From: CAZIRO01 sp964541595
Lineage (GTDB): Bacteria > Acidobacteriota > HRBIN11
Reading direction: 5' to 3'
NCBI GenBank assembly: GCA_964541595.1
Contig: CAZIRO010000064.1
Coordinates: 1-13,607, forward strand
Length of the DNA stretch: 13,607 nucleotides
This document shows positions 13,528-13,607 of this stretch, one piece after another. The number at the start of each line of letters is the position of its first letter. Position 1 is the stretch's first letter. The translations under genes and the position numbers were made by a program. The notes beneath the pieces are model-generated. The model was not told where the DNA came from, did not search any database, and was given only the letters and a program-made list of their open reading frames with translations.

Positions 13528-13559
13528 GGTGGCCACCGGCACACCGGTGGATCCGGTGG
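13526..13559. repeat. GC-rich nested palindromes closing the heptamer array
   Basis: CCGGTGGCCACCGG (13526-13539) is a perfect 14-base palindrome. CACCGGTG (13542-13549) is a perfect 8-base palindrome, and CCGGTGG (13553-13559) can pair with CCACCGG (13533-13539). Several alternative hairpins are therefore possible. They begin at the last base pairs of the heptamer array. Confidence 0.75.
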
Positions 13560-13607
13560 TGCGCATGTCCCATTGCCTGTTTCCTGTCCCGATCCCGGCA
13601 CGGACGC

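Overview
The window is bacterial. Genes have Shine-Dalgarno-type starts, promoters are sigma-70-like, both tRNAs encode their own CCA, and there is a McrBC-type defence pair. Base composition is moderately GC-rich. It is lower by eye around the defence pair (4.4-8.9 kb) and lowest just upstream of the secreted-protein gene (about 10.57-10.73 kb). I cannot name the phylum from what is here.

Layout. (1) 1-3937, minus strand: a tight four-gene run, in transcription order a Cys-motif/SAM methyltransferase, a B12-binding-type radical SAM enzyme, a second SAM methyltransferase, and the N-terminal part of a GT4 glycosyltransferase cut by the window edge. This looks like a modification and glycosylation pathway for a lipid, polyketide-like or surface-glycan product; the substrate cannot be read from sequence. 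(2) 4133-4188: a degenerate heptanucleotide array. (3) 4199-9042, plus strand: tRNA-Arg(CCG) with its promoter, a 53-residue membrane protein, a DUF2357/McrC-like PD-(D/E)XK nuclease, a McrB-like AAA+ protein with an EVE/PUA-like region, then tRNA-Lys(CTT) with its own promoter. (4) 9113-10736, minus strand: a secreted orphan protein preceded by a 26-codon leader ORF and a near-consensus promoter. (5) 11014-12151, minus strand: a zinc-dependent medium-chain alcohol dehydrogenase with a candidate promoter. (6) 12184-13281, minus strand: a polytopic membrane protein resembling the lysylphosphatidylglycerol synthase TM / UPF0104 family. (7) 13423-13559: a second, longer heptamer array ending in GC-rich palindromes.

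The most notable item is the two-gene Type IV restriction-like system lodged between two tRNA genes. Its nuclease gene comes first, the reverse of the textbook mcrB-mcrC order. The predicted modified-base reader sits in the AAA+ partner and the catalytic PD-(D/E)XK site in the other protein. The second notable item is the pair of heptanucleotide arrays. They share unit sequence, period and orientation, and each lies upstream of a minus-strand transcription unit.
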